From Mycobacterium sp. (GTDB lineage Bacteria > Actinomycetota > Actinomycetes > Mycobacteriales > Mycobacteriaceae), in contig NZ_PKEK01000025.1 in assembly GCF_002863225.1 (NCBI RefSeq), forward strand, positions 1 to 64,000: a DNA stretch of 64,000 nucleotides, read 5' to 3'. Below, in pieces: positions 50,379 to 59,470 of the stretch. Within the stretch, counting starts at the first letter, position 1, and every line of letters begins with the position of its first letter. The notes beneath the pieces were generated by a model. The model saw only the letters and a list, made by a program, of their open reading frames with translations. It was not told the DNA's origin and did not search any database. The translations under genes and the position numbers were made by a program.

Positions 50379-51991
50379 TCGTCGCCCGGTTCCCAGCTGG
50401 CCGGCAGCATCGGCAGCCCCGGATCGCAGCCGAACGAGTCACCGGTCCGAACACTGAACCCGGTGGCGGCGCGGACGGGCTTGGCGGTGGTTCCGGCGAA
50501 GCCCAGCGGTCCGCCGCCGCTATCCGAGGCCTCGGTCTGCGCCAAACCGGCCGGGTCATCGCCGGCGGCATCCATGAATTCGTCACCATGGGCGCGGAGT
50601 ACTTCGCGCTGGCGGCGGCGGGCCCGCCGTTGCCTCGGATTGGTCAGCTGGGCGGCGGCCGCGGCAGCGGCGGCATCCGGTTCGGGCGCCCGTCGTTTCT
50701 CGGTGGAGCTGGCGCCGATGCCCAGCCCGGAGCCGAAACCGATGCCGGGCGGTCCGATCGCGTAGGGAGCCACGAACCCCGTCGCGCCGGCCGACGGCGG
50801 CGACGGTGGTGGCGTCGAACCGGAGACTGTCGCGGTGGATGCGGGAGCGGGCGCCGAACTCGGCGCGGTGCCCGGCGCGACGCTCGGGACCGGCGTCGCC
50901 GAGGCGGGCCAAACACCCGGCACGACAGGCAGATTCGCGGGGCCCGCAGGCAGCTGCAGGTGCGGAAGCCCGGCCAGCCCGGCCAGACCGGCGAGACCAC
51001 CCGCGGCTCCGGCCGGGGCCACCACCGCGCCGAGTGCCACGGCGAACAGCGCCGGCGACTGGCTGACCGTGCTGGCCAACTGAGCGATATGGGTGGGCCA
51101 GTCGAACAGCGCCAGTGCCGCCAGGTATTGGAATGCCTGCACCGCCTGCCCCGGATTCTGCGAGACGTACAGAAAATCCTCGACGAGTTCCAGGGACCGG
51201 GCCAGGTACCAGATCGGCTGGCTGGCATCGACGTAATAGTCGTAGACCTGCCCGTTGAGAGTGCCTGCGCCGGGATTCCAGTTCGCGCCGAAGTTCTGCA
51301 GGATCTGCGCGATGAAGGTGGTCAGCTCGTTGGAGATCATCGGGTCATGGGCGGTCGCGGTGTCTTCGATACCGAGAGCCTTCAGCAGCGGCGCGAGCTG
51401 GTCCAGCAGACCTTGCAAGGGATTGTTGAACTGCGGCGGCTGTGCCGCAGCGGCTTTCACGATTCGCGGGGCGGGTGCGGTCCGCGGTGTCGCCGACAGC
51501 GCAGCGGTGGACACCGCCTGGTAGACGCCCATCGTGGTGGCCGCCTGAACCCACATCCGCGCGTAGTCCGCTTCGTTGAGCGCAATCGGGATCGTGTTGA
51601 GCCCGAAAAAGTTCGTTGCGACCAGGACCCCGTGCACGGTGTGATTCGCCGCAAGTTCGGCCAGGGACGGCATCGTCGCCAGTGCCACGCCATAGGCCGC
51701 GGCCGCAGTGTCGAGTTGGGCGGCGGTCATGGTGCTGTCAGCCGCGGCCTGGAGCAACCACGCCATGTACGGCGCGTGGGCGGCCGCGTAGGACTCCGCA
51801 CCGACACCCTCCCACAGACCCGCCTGGATTCCGGCCAGCAATTGCTGCGCCTCCTCGGCCGCCGCTGCGTACTCCGCACTCAGCGACCGCCACGCGCCGG
51901 CAGCCGCCAACATCGGTCCGGCACCGGGTCCGCTGCTGAGCAATGCGGAATGCACTTCGGGCGGCGAGGCCATCCACGCAGGTCCAGACAT
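50375..51991 (-). CDS. PPE family protein, PPW subfamily
   Basis: The 538-aa protein starts [17 protein letters not shown] with the PPE motif and shares the PPE domain pattern ([36 protein letters not shown]). The C-terminal part has a Gly/Leu-rich stretch ([14 protein letters not shown]), then Ser/Pro-rich sequence, and the PPW marks GFAGT and PMLPASW near the end. It is the intact relative of the broken PPE at 16644. PPE-PPW proteins are ESX substrates; M. tuberculosis PPE-PPW members are linked to nutrient transport across the outer membrane. No PE gene is adjacent. Confidence 0.93.
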   Translation of the reverse strand: MSGPAWMASPPEVHSALLSSGPGAGPMLAAAGAWRSLSAEYAAAAEEAQQLLAGIQAGLWEGVGAESYAAAHAPYMAWLLQAAADSTMTAAQLDTAAAAYGVALATMPSLAELAANHTVHGVLVATNFFGLNTIPIALNEADYARMWVQAATTMGVYQAVSTAALSATPRTAPAPRIVKAAAAQPPQFNNPLQGLLDQLAPLLKALGIEDTATAHDPMISNELTTFIAQILQNFGANWNPGAGTLNGQVYDYYVDASQPIWYLARSLELVEDFLYVSQNPGQAVQAFQYLAALALFDWPTHIAQLASTVSQSPALFAVALGAVVAPAGAAGGLAGLAGLAGLPHLQLPAGPANLPVVPGVWPASATPVPSVAPGTAPSSAPAPASTATVSGSTPPPSPPSAGATGFVAPYAIGPPGIGFGSGLGIGASSTEKRRAPEPDAAAAAAAAQLTNPRQRRARRRQREVLRAHGDEFMDAAGDDPAGLAQTEASDSGGGPLGFAGTTAKPVRAATGFSVRTGDSFGCDPGLPMLPASWEPGDD

Positions 51992-52022
51992 CCACCACCC
52001 CTCGCTGCTTAGTTTTCGGTGA

Positions 52023-52042
52023 GCCTAACTTTAAACTTAGGC
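52023..52042 (-). promoter_or_regulatory. Palindrome in the PPE promoter region
   Basis: GCCTAACTTTAAACTTAGGC is palindromic except for one pair. It lies 32 bases upstream of the PPE start at 51991, where a promoter would be. The words CCTAA and TTAGG recall DtxR-family metal-repressor sites, but in reversed order compared with IdeR boxes. It could be a metal-responsive operator. Confidence 0.45.
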
Positions 52043-52090
52043 ATCAGAAAATGAGCAGTTATGCGTGGCTGACTTGGACTGGCGCTGAGG

Positions 52091-53272
52091 TCAGGGCCGC
52101 AGGATGACCTTGACCGCGCCGTCCTCCTTCTTCTGGAAGATGTCGTAGGCGTGCGGCGCATCGTCGAGCGGGAGGATGTGGGTGGCGAAGCTGTCGACGC
52201 CGAGCGGATCGGCGTCGGTCAGCAGCGGCATGATGTCGTCCGACCACCGCTTGACGTTGGCCTGACCCATCCGCAGCGTGATCTGTTTGTCGAACAGCGT
52301 GAGCATCGGCAGCGGGTCGGCCATTCCGCCGTAGACGCCGATCAGCGAGATCGTTCCGCCGCGGCGCACGATGTCGATCGCCGAATACAGGGCGCCGAGC
52401 CGGTCCACGCCGGCGGTCTGCATCAGTCGTTTGCCCAGCATGTCCGGCAACAACCCGGTGATCTGCTGCGCCGCCTTGGCGACCGGTGAACCGTGGGCTT
52501 CCATGCCGACCGCGTCGATCACCGAGTCGGTGCCGCGCCCATCGGTGAGATCGCGGATCACATCGCCGATTTCGGCGTCGATGTGGCTGAGGTCGATGGT
52601 CTGGATGCCGCGTTCGGCGAGCCGGGCCAGCCGCTCCGGCACCAGGTCGACGGCGATCACCCGGTAACCGAGGTGGTCGGCGATGCGTGCAGCCATGTCG
52701 CCGATCGGGCCCAGGCCCAACACGGTGACCGAACCGCCGTCCGGGATATTGGCGTACGCCACCGACTGCCACGCCGTGGGCAATACATCGGAGAGGTAAA
52801 CGAAGCGCGAATCAGGCGGTCCCACAGGCACTTTGATGTGGGTGAACTGCGCCTGCGGCACCCGCAGCAGTTCGGCCTGGCCGCCGGGCACCTCGCCGTA
52901 GAGCTCTGAATAGCCGAACAGCGCGGCCCCCATGCCCTGGTCGCGCACCTGGGTTGTCTCGCACTGGGTGTAGAGCTGTTCCTTGCACATATGACAGCTG
53001 CCGCAGGAAATCTGGAACGGGATGACCACCCGGTCACCGACGCGCAGGTCCCCGGTTTCGCTGCCGACTTCCCGGACGATGCCCATCGGTTCGTGTCCGA
53101 GGATGTCACCGGCGTTCATGAATGGACCGAGCACTTCGTAGAGGTGCAGATCCGAGCCGCAGATGTTGGTCGAGGTGACTTCGATGATGGCGTCGGTGGG
53201 TTGCTGGATTTCGGGGTCGGGCACCGACTCAACGCGCACATCGCGTTTGCCGTGCCAGGTGACAGCTTTCAT
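52091..53272 (-). CDS. Zinc-dependent alcohol dehydrogenase
   Basis: The 393-aa MDR-family enzyme has catalytic-zinc motifs NICGSDLHLYE and GHEPMGIV, the four-Cys structural zinc loop (CGSCHMCKEQLYTQC) and a Rossmann GLGPIGDMAARIA. It resembles the glutathione-independent formaldehyde dehydrogenase/FdhA-like branch. The open frame extends upstream into the proline dehydrogenase gene; ATG 53272 (or the adjacent ATG 53275) begins the conserved KAVTWHGKRDVRVE. Substrate unknown. It lies 41 bases after proline dehydrogenase on the same strand. Confidence 0.9.
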   Translation of the reverse strand: MKAVTWHGKRDVRVESVPDPEIQQPTDAIIEVTSTNICGSDLHLYEVLGPFMNAGDILGHEPMGIVREVGSETGDLRVGDRVVIPFQISCGSCHMCKEQLYTQCETTQVRDQGMGAALFGYSELYGEVPGGQAELLRVPQAQFTHIKVPVGPPDSRFVYLSDVLPTAWQSVAYANIPDGGSVTVLGLGPIGDMAARIADHLGYRVIAVDLVPERLARLAERGIQTIDLSHIDAEIGDVIRDLTDGRGTDSVIDAVGMEAHGSPVAKAAQQITGLLPDMLGKRLMQTAGVDRLGALYSAIDIVRRGGTISLIGVYGGMADPLPMLTLFDKQITLRMGQANVKRWSDDIMPLLTDADPLGVDSFATHILPLDDAPHAYDIFQKKEDGAVKVILRP

Positions 53273-53313
53273 CATCAGGTCGTACCCGTATGAGGATTCG
53301 CGAAACGCCGTGG

Positions 53314-54282
53314 TCAGTGGCCCACGTTGGCGAGTGCCCGCATGAAGAAGGTCAGATTGGCCGGGCGCTCGGCCAGCCGCCGCATGAAGTAGCCGTACCA
53401 CGCGGTGCCGAACGGCACGTAGATGCGGACCTGGCTGCCGGCCGCCGCCAGCCTTCGCTGCTCCGGGTCTCGAACTCCGTACAACATCTGGTATTCGAAA
53501 TCTGTTGTAGCCCTGCCAGTTTCGCGCGCCATCGTGGCTGCCGCGTCGACAATCACCGGGTCGTGCGAAGCGACCATCGGGTATCCGGGCCCCGTCATCA
53601 GCAACCGCAGACAACGCAGGTAGGCCGCCGTGACCGCCGCGGTGTCGCGGTGGGCCACCGACGCCGGTTCGTCGTAAGCGCCCTTGCACAACCGGACCCT
53701 GGCACCCGAGCTCGCGAACTGTTCGCAGTCGCCGGGCGTTCGTCGCAGGTAAGCCTGCAGCACCACGCCCAGCCAGGGAAAGTCGGTACGCAATTCGGCG
53801 GCGATCGCCAGCGTGGAATCGGTGGTGGTGTGATCCTCGGCGTCGAGGGTGACCCAGGCGCCGATCTGCTCGGCCCGCTCGCAGATCCGGTGAGCGTGCC
53901 ACAGTGCGATCTGCTCGCCGTCGCGCGTCAGAGCCTGGCCCAGTGCGGAGAGTTTCAGCGACACCTCGAGCGGCCGCACCCCGCGCTGGGTGGCGTCCGG
54001 CCGCCTGCCCAGCTCCTCGAGCAGACGGAGGTAGGCATTCACGGTGGCGGCGGCGCCGTCGGTGTCGGTGACCTGTTCTCCCAGATAGTCGATGCTGATC
54101 AATCGACCCGAATCGCGCAGCGCCGCAGCGCTGTCCATGATCTCCCGCAGGGTTGTCCCCGGCACGAAGCGATCGACCACCCGGCGGGTGACGGTCAACC
54201 GCTCGGCGGTGTGCTGCAGGCCGTGCGACCGGCCGGCGGCCAGGATCGCCGGCCGTAGCGTCCGGGCGAACAGCCCGCTCAT
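53314..54282 (-). CDS. Proline dehydrogenase
   Basis: The 322-aa FAD-linked monofunctional PutA-type barrel oxidises L-proline to delta-1-pyrroline-5-carboxylate. It shows LEVSLKLSALGQ, WVTLDAEDHTTTDSTL, LCKGAYDEP and the substrate-binding C-terminal WYGYFMRRLAERPAN with paired Arg. The start overlaps the P5C dehydrogenase stop by 4 bases (ATGA), so the two steps are translationally coupled. It matches Rv1188 (PruB). The regulator lies divergently upstream. Confidence 0.95.
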   Translation of the reverse strand: MSGLFARTLRPAILAAGRSHGLQHTAERLTVTRRVVDRFVPGTTLREIMDSAAALRDSGRLISIDYLGEQVTDTDGAAATVNAYLRLLEELGRRPDATQRGVRPLEVSLKLSALGQALTRDGEQIALWHAHRICERAEQIGAWVTLDAEDHTTTDSTLAIAAELRTDFPWLGVVLQAYLRRTPGDCEQFASSGARVRLCKGAYDEPASVAHRDTAAVTAAYLRCLRLLMTGPGYPMVASHDPVIVDAAATMARETGRATTDFEYQMLYGVRDPEQRRLAAAGSQVRIYVPFGTAWYGYFMRRLAERPANLTFFMRALANVGH

Positions 54283-55910
54283 GCTGTGTCCATGTGCGGG
54301 TAACGGTGGTCGGTGGCCGGCACGAACGTCTCCTTGATCGAACGAGCGGACGTCCAGCGCAACAGATTCAGCGCCGAGCCGGCTTTGTCGTTGGTGCCCG
54401 AGCCACGGGATCCGCCGAACGGCTGACGCCCGACCACCGCCCCGGTCGGCTTGTCGTTGACATAGAAGTTTCCGGCCGCGAACCGCAGCCGATTCTGCGC
54501 GGCGAGTACGGCGTCACGGTCGTCGGCGATCACCGCGCCGGTGAGCGCGTACCGAGACCCGGTGTCGATCACGTCGATCACCCGGTCGAATTCGTCGTCG
54601 GGGTAGACATAGACCGACAACAGCGGACCGAAGTACTCGGTGGCGAACGACTCGTCGGTCGGGTCGTCGGACACCAGCACCGTCGGGCGCACGAAATACC
54701 CTTCGCTGTCGTCATATTCGCCGCCGACTGCGATCGTCACGCCGGGCGCGCTCTTGGCACGCTCGATGGCGGCAACGTTCTTGGCGAAGGCGCGCCGGTC
54801 GATCAGGGCGCCGCCGAAGTTCGCCAGGTCCGCGACGTCACCGAAGGGGAGCTCGGCGGTTGCGGCCAGAAAGTCGTCACCCATCCGCTGCCACACCGAG
54901 TGCGCGATGAAGGCCCGTGACGCCGCGGAACACTTCTGACCCTGGTAGTCGAAAGCACCGCGGATCAACGCGGTGCGCAGCACGTCGGGCGGTGCCGAAC
55001 TGTGCGCCAGCACAAAGTCTTTGCCGCCGGTCTCGCCCACCAGTCGCGGATAGCTGTGGTAACGCTCGATGTTTGAGCCGACCTGTTGCCAGAGATGCTG
55101 AAAGGTGGCCGTCGAGCCGGTGAAGTGGATGCCCGCCAGCCGTGGATCGGCCAGTGCCACCTCCGATACCGCGTAGCCGTCGCCGGTGACCATGTTGACC
55201 ACGCCGGGTGGGAGTCCCGCGGCCTCCAACAGTTGCATGGTCAGGTAAGCGGACAACGTCTGCGTCACCGACGGCTTCCACACCACCGTGTTGCCCATCA
55301 GGGCCGGCGCGGTCGGCAGGTTCGCGGCGATCGAGGTGAAGTTGAACGGCGTGACGGCATAGACGAATCCGTCCAGTGGTCGGTAGTCGGTGCGGTTCCA
55401 CTCACCGCGGGCGCTGCGCGGCTGCTGGGCCAGGATCTGGCGGGCGAACTCGACATTGAACCGCCAGAAGTCCGCCGTCTCGCAGGACGCGTCGATCTCG
55501 GCCTGGTAGGCGGTTTTGGATTGCCCGAGCATCGTCGCGGCCGCGATCGTCTCTCGCCACGGACCGGCAAGCAGGTCGGCAGCCCGCAAGAAAATCGCCG
55601 CCCGTTCATCGAATGGCATTGCTGCCCAGTCGATCCGAGCCAGCGACGCGGCCTGCACGGCAGCGGCCGCATCACGGTGCAACGCGTTGGTCAGCGTGCC
55701 CAGCGTCAACGAGTGCCGGTGCGGTGCGGCGACATCGATCCGTTCACCACCGCCCATCCGGTGGACGCCCCCGATGACGTGCGGCAAGTCGATCGTCTGG
55801 TCGGCGAGTTCGGCGAGAGCGGTCTGCAACCTGGCCCGTTCGGGCGAATGCGGCGCGTAGTCATGAATTGGCTCGTTGACGGGTGGCGGTACGTCGGTGA
55901 CAGCGTCCAT
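54279..55910 (-). CDS. rocA: Delta-1-pyrroline-5-carboxylate dehydrogenase
   Basis: The 543-aa NAD-dependent enzyme oxidises P5C/glutamate semialdehyde to glutamate. It has the P5CDH-type signatures: FNFTSIAANLPTAPALMGN, FTGSTATFQHLWQQVG, the catalytic Cys in YQGQKCSAASRAF, and GSRGSGTNDKAGS at the C-terminal end. It matches Rv1187 (also called PruA). It is divergent from the PucR gene, with an 82-base intergenic region carrying an inverted repeat. Confidence 0.96.
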   Translation of the reverse strand: MDAVTDVPPPVNEPIHDYAPHSPERARLQTALAELADQTIDLPHVIGGVHRMGGGERIDVAAPHRHSLTLGTLTNALHRDAAAAVQAASLARIDWAAMPFDERAAIFLRAADLLAGPWRETIAAATMLGQSKTAYQAEIDASCETADFWRFNVEFARQILAQQPRSARGEWNRTDYRPLDGFVYAVTPFNFTSIAANLPTAPALMGNTVVWKPSVTQTLSAYLTMQLLEAAGLPPGVVNMVTGDGYAVSEVALADPRLAGIHFTGSTATFQHLWQQVGSNIERYHSYPRLVGETGGKDFVLAHSSAPPDVLRTALIRGAFDYQGQKCSAASRAFIAHSVWQRMGDDFLAATAELPFGDVADLANFGGALIDRRAFAKNVAAIERAKSAPGVTIAVGGEYDDSEGYFVRPTVLVSDDPTDESFATEYFGPLLSVYVYPDDEFDRVIDVIDTGSRYALTGAVIADDRDAVLAAQNRLRFAAGNFYVNDKPTGAVVGRQPFGGSRGSGTNDKAGSALNLLRWTSARSIKETFVPATDHRYPHMDTA

Positions 55911-55943
55911 GTCTCAGGATCTCAGCGACCACGCCCGCTACTG

Positions 55944-55991
55944 TTGGCCGATTGGCTAAGCTTTGTCGTCTTGGCTAGTAGAATCGGCCAA
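55944..55991. promoter_or_regulatory. Inverted repeat in the divergent proline-catabolism promoter
   Basis: TTGGCCGATT (55944-55953) and AATCGGCCAA (55982-55991) are a perfect 10-bp inverted repeat 28 bases apart. TTGGCTA also occurs twice as a direct repeat between them (55952 and 55971). TAGAAT at 55979-55984 is a likely -10 for the PucR gene, 8 bases before ATG 55993. It is a strong candidate binding region for the PucR regulator. Confidence 0.6.
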
Positions 55992-55992
55992 C

Positions 55993-57576
55993 ATGTCGGT
56001 TGCCGGTGTCAGCCTCGGCCAACTGCTGTTGGCCCTGGATACGACCATGGCCAGACTGATCGACGCGCCCCGCGGCCTCGACCTGACCGTCGCCTTGGCC
56101 GCGCTGATCGATTCCGACGATGTGCGGCTCGGGATCGGCCGGGGCGCGGACGCCGCCGACGTGTTCTTCCTGCTGGGCGTCTCCGACACCGAGGCCCGGG
56201 ATTGGCTGGGCAGCTCTGCCACCGGACCCGCCCCGGTAGCCGTCTTTGCGAAGGAGCCGTCCGACGCGTTCGTCACCAGGGCGGTCGCGCTCGGGACCGC
56301 GGTGGTGGCGGTGGATCCGCGGGCCCGATGGGAGCGGCTGTACCGGCTGGTCGACCATGTGCTGGAGCACCACGGCGACGCCCAGCACGACTCCGACACC
56401 GACCTGTTCGGGCTGGCACAGTCGCTGGCCGACCGCGTTCACGGGATGGTCAGCATCGAAGACGACCAATCGCACGTGCTGGCCTACTCGGCGTCCAACG
56501 ACGAGGCCGACGAGCTGCGGCGACTGTCGATCCTGGGCCGCGCCGGCCCACCCGAACATCTGCGGTGGATCGGGCAGTGGGGCATCTTCGACGCCCTGCG
56601 CGCCGGCGGCGACGTGGTCCGGGTGGCTGAGCGCCCGGAGTTGCGGCTGCGCCCGCGGCTGGCCGTCGGTATCCACCGCGCCGACGCCCGCCGCGCATTC
56701 GCGGGCTGCATCTGGGTGCAGCAGGGGTCCCGGCCGCTGGCCCACGATGCCGAGGAGGTACTGCGTGGCGCCGCGGTGCTGGCCGCCCGCATCATGTCCC
56801 GGCTGACGGCCCGACCGTCGACGCAGACGCTGCGCACGCAGCAACTACTCGGCCTCACCGACGGTGGGCCGGTCGATCCGGACACCGTCGCACGCGACTT
56901 GGGTGTCGTTGCCGACGGCCCGGCGGCGTTGGTGGCGTTCTGCCGATCTTCCAGCGACGGCGCTGAGCACCACGACCGACTTGCCGACATTCTGGCGCTG
57001 AGCGCCAACGCTTTTCGTGCCGACGCGCAGATCGCATCGCGAGGGTCGCGGGTGTACGTGGTGTTCCCGCAGGCCACCAAGCGGTCGGCGTTGCAGTCCT
57101 GGATTCGCGGCGCTGTCAGTGGACTGCACACCGAACTGGGCCTGCGGCTGCGGGCGGTGGTGGCCGCACCGCTGCCCGGGCTGGCCGGCCTGTCCGCGGT
57201 ACGGGCAGACGTCGATCGCGTGCTGGATAGTGCTGAGCGCCATCCAGATTCGTTCCCGGCGGTGACGTCGCTGGCCGAAGCCCGGACCACGGTGCTGCTC
57301 GACGAGATCGTGACGATGGTCGGCGACGACCAGCGGTTGGTCGACCCGCGGGTGCGGGAGCTACGCGATCGCGACCCGGTGCTGGCGCATACCCTGCGGG
57401 TCTACCTGGACGCGTTCGGCGACGTCGCGGCCGCGGCACAGCACCTGCACGTCCACCCCAACACCGTGCGCTACCGCGTCCGTCGAATAGAGACGATCCT
57501 CACAACATCGCTGGCCGATCCCGATGTCCGACTGCTACTTTCACTGGGACTGCGGGCGACCGAACGGATCTCCTGA
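55993..57576 (+). CDS. PucR-family transcriptional activator of proline catabolism (PruC-like)
   Basis: The 527-aa regulator has a long N-terminal sensor region and a C-terminal PucR helix-turn-helix: DPVLAHTLRVYLDAFGDVAAAAQHLHVHPNTVRYRVRRIETI. It corresponds to Rv1186c, reported as PruC, activator of the proline dehydrogenase genes. ATG 55993 is chosen over a TTG ten codons upstream because of the -10 position and the operator directly before it. It is divergent from its presumed targets. Confidence 0.92.
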   Translation: MSVAGVSLGQLLLALDTTMARLIDAPRGLDLTVALAALIDSDDVRLGIGRGADAADVFFLLGVSDTEARDWLGSSATGPAPVAVFAKEPSDAFVTRAVALGTAVVAVDPRARWERLYRLVDHVLEHHGDAQHDSDTDLFGLAQSLADRVHGMVSIEDDQSHVLAYSASNDEADELRRLSILGRAGPPEHLRWIGQWGIFDALRAGGDVVRVAERPELRLRPRLAVGIHRADARRAFAGCIWVQQGSRPLAHDAEEVLRGAAVLAARIMSRLTARPSTQTLRTQQLLGLTDGGPVDPDTVARDLGVVADGPAALVAFCRSSSDGAEHHDRLADILALSANAFRADAQIASRGSRVYVVFPQATKRSALQSWIRGAVSGLHTELGLRLRAVVAAPLPGLAGLSAVRADVDRVLDSAERHPDSFPAVTSLAEARTTVLLDEIVTMVGDDQRLVDPRVRELRDRDPVLAHTLRVYLDAFGDVAAAAQHLHVHPNTVRYRVRRIETILTTSLADPDVRLLLSLGLRATERIS

Positions 57577-57610
57577 CTGGGCGCGCAATGGCGCAACAGT
57601 TATGTTCACC

Positions 57611-57649
57611 CTGACGGTAATTGGAAGAGTGGCAACAATTTTCCGTCAG
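57611..57649 (+). promoter_or_regulatory. Inverted repeat before the sulfotransferase operon
   Basis: CTGACGG (57611-57617) pairs with CCGTCAG (57643-57649), and the inner AATTG (57619-57623) with CAATT (57636-57640). Total complementarity is 12 bp with small bulges. It lies just upstream of the -10 TAAGCT (57651-57656). It may be an operator linked to sulfur supply. Confidence 0.5.
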
Positions 57650-57650
57650 C

Positions 57651-57656
57651 TAAGCT
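57651..57656 (+). promoter_or_regulatory. -10 element for the sulfotransferase gene
   Basis: TAAGCT ends 6 bases before GTG 57663, fitting a leaderless operon transcript. Confidence 0.5.
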
Positions 57657-57662
57657 GCTCAG

Positions 57663-58466
57663 GTGACAGATCGCCCGTCGGCATATCTGGTGCTCGCCTC
57701 CCAGCGGAGCGGCAGCACCCTCTTGGTCGAATCGCTGCGCGCGACCGGTGTGGCCGGTGAACCCCAGGAGTTCTTCCAGTACCTCCCGACCACCAGCCAG
57801 TCGCCGCAGCCGCGCGAATGGTTCGCCGGGGTCGACGACGAGTCGATTCTGAGCCTGCTCGATCCGCTGGACGAGGGCAAGCCCGATCTGGCGCCGCCGG
57901 AGATCTGGCGCGACTACATCCGCACCGTCGGGCGGACACCGAACGGCGTGTGGGGCGGCAAGTTGATGTGGAACCAGACGTCACTGCTGCTGGACCGCGC
58001 GGCCGGGTTGCCGGACCGGTCCGGTGACGGGCTGCTGTCCGCGATCCGCGACGTGGTCGGCCAGGACCCGGTCCTGGTCTACGTCTACCGCCCGGACGTG
58101 GTGTCGCAGGCCGTGTCGTTCTGGCGCGCAGTTCAGACCCGGGTGTGGCGTGGTCGGCCGGACCCGGTTCGTGACGCGCGTGCCACCTATCACGCCGGCG
58201 CCATCGCACACGTCATCACGATGTTGCGGGGCCAGGAAGAGGGCTGGCGGAAGTGGTTCGCCGAAGAGAACGTCAAACCGTTGGAGATTTCTTATCCGGT
58301 GTTGTGGCGCAACCTGACTCAGGTCGTCGGCGACATCCTGGAGTCACTGGGACTCGACCGCGGACTCGCACCGGAGCCGGTGCTGGAGCGTCAGGCGGAT
58401 AAACGCTCCGACGAGTGGGTAGACCGCTACCGCGAAGACGCCGAACGAGAGGGCTTGCCGCTGTGA
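57663..58466 (+). CDS. stf0: Stf0-like trehalose 2-sulfotransferase
   Basis: The 267-aa protein is nearly collinear with remembered mycobacterial Stf0 (Rv0295c): [36 protein letters not shown] with the PAPS 5'-phosphosulfate loop, [36 protein letters not shown] and [24 protein letters not shown]. Stf0 transfers sulfate from PAPS to the 2-position of trehalose, the first step toward sulfolipid-type glycolipids. Here it overlaps cysD (GTGA) and so sits in an operon with the PAPS-making genes. In M. tuberculosis it is unlinked to cysDN as I remember. Confidence 0.93.
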   Translation: MTDRPSAYLVLASQRSGSTLLVESLRATGVAGEPQEFFQYLPTTSQSPQPREWFAGVDDESILSLLDPLDEGKPDLAPPEIWRDYIRTVGRTPNGVWGGKLMWNQTSLLLDRAAGLPDRSGDGLLSAIRDVVGQDPVLVYVYRPDVVSQAVSFWRAVQTRVWRGRPDPVRDARATYHAGAIAHVITMLRGQEEGWRKWFAEENVKPLEISYPVLWRNLTQVVGDILESLGLDRGLAPEPVLERQADKRSDEWVDRYREDAEREGLPL

Positions 58467-59380
58467 GTGCACCGACAGAAACCAAGCGCGTCGACGAGCT
58501 GCGGCTGCTGGAAGCCGAAGCCGTGCACATCATCCGCGAGGTTGCCGCCGAGCTGGAGAGGCCGGTGCTGCTGTTCTCTGCCGGTAAGGACTCGATAGTC
58601 CTACTTCGCTTGGCGGAGAAGGCTTTTCGGCCACTCCCGCTGCCCTTTCCGGTGATGCACGTGGACACCGGCCACAACTTTCCCGAGGTGATCGAGTTTC
58701 GCGACCGACGGGTCGACGGTGAAGGTCACAAGCTGATCGTCGCTTCGGTGCAGGAGTCCATCGACAAGGGTCGAGTTCCCGACCCCGGCCGCAACGCCTC
58801 GCGCAACCGGGCGCAGACCCGCACGTTGCTCGACGCGCTGGAGGCCGGCGAGTTCGACGCGGCGTTCGGCGGCGCCCGCCGCGACGAGGAGCGGGCCCGC
58901 GCCAAGGAACGCATCCTGAGCTTTCGCGACGAGTTCGGCCAGTGGGACCCGCGGGCGCAGCGGCCCGAGCCGTGGTCGTTGTACAACGGCCGGATCAAGA
59001 AGGGTGAGCAAGTTCGGGTGTTCCCGCTGAGCAACTGGACAGAGCTCGACGTGTGGCGCTACATCGAGCTGGAAAACCTTGAAATACCGTCGATTTACTA
59101 CGCCCACGAGCGCGAGGTGTTCGAGCGCGACGGCATCCTGCTGGCGGTGTCGGAGTACGCCGAACCACACAACGACGAGAGCGCCAGCACGGAGTGGGTG
59201 CGCTACCGCACCGTCGGCGACCTGACGATCACCGGCGCGGTCCGATCCAGGGCCACCGAGATCAGCGGGGTGATCGAAGAGATTTCGGCGGCGACGGTGT
59301 CAGAGCGGGGCGAGACCCGGGCCGACGACCGCACCTCGGTCGCCGCGATGGAAGACCGCAAGCGAGAGGGCTACTTCTGA
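58463..59380 (+). CDS. cysD: Sulfate adenylyltransferase small subunit CysD
   Basis: The 305-aa PP-loop ATPase subunit makes adenosine 5'-phosphosulfate from ATP and sulfate, driven by the CysN GTPase. The PP-loop is [13 protein letters not shown]; further signatures are [51 protein letters not shown] and the C-terminal [28 protein letters not shown] 58463 overlaps the stf0 stop. It ends at a repeat-bearing junction before cysNC. Confidence 0.96.
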   Translation: MSAPTETKRVDELRLLEAEAVHIIREVAAELERPVLLFSAGKDSIVLLRLAEKAFRPLPLPFPVMHVDTGHNFPEVIEFRDRRVDGEGHKLIVASVQESIDKGRVPDPGRNASRNRAQTRTLLDALEAGEFDAAFGGARRDEERARAKERILSFRDEFGQWDPRAQRPEPWSLYNGRIKKGEQVRVFPLSNWTELDVWRYIELENLEIPSIYYAHEREVFERDGILLAVSEYAEPHNDESASTEWVRYRTVGDLTITGAVRSRATEISGVIEEISAATVSERGETRADDRTSVAAMEDRKREGYF

Positions 59381-59470
59381 TGAGCGGCAGCGAAGAAGAA
59401 CAAGGAAGCCTGAGCTGATGAGCGGCCTGATGAGCGGCAGCGAAGAAGAACGAAAGGGCCTCAGCTGATG
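59378..59470 (+). repeat. MIRU-like 50-bp duplication with coupled tiny ORFs at the cysD-cysNC junction
   Basis: TGATGAGCGGCAGCGAAGAA occurs at 59378 and again at 59428, in two near-identical units of 50 bases. Each unit opens at an overlapping TGATGA. Two tiny frames result: 12 codons from ATG 59380, and 16 codons from ATG 59418. Each ends in TGA overlapping the next ATG; the last opens cysNC at 59468. This is the insertion pattern described for MIRU elements at stop-start junctions in mycobacterial operons. Confidence 0.85.

Noticed and set aside
52021..52044. IdeR iron box before the PPE gene
   Set aside because: The palindrome has CCTAA...TTAGG, the reverse order of the IdeR consensus TTAGG...CCTAA, so an IdeR site was not claimed.
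53273..53902. 210-codon N-terminal extension of the alcohol dehydrogenase
   Set aside because: It overlaps the proline dehydrogenase gene on the same strand in another frame and lacks any domain; the conserved enzyme starts at 53272.
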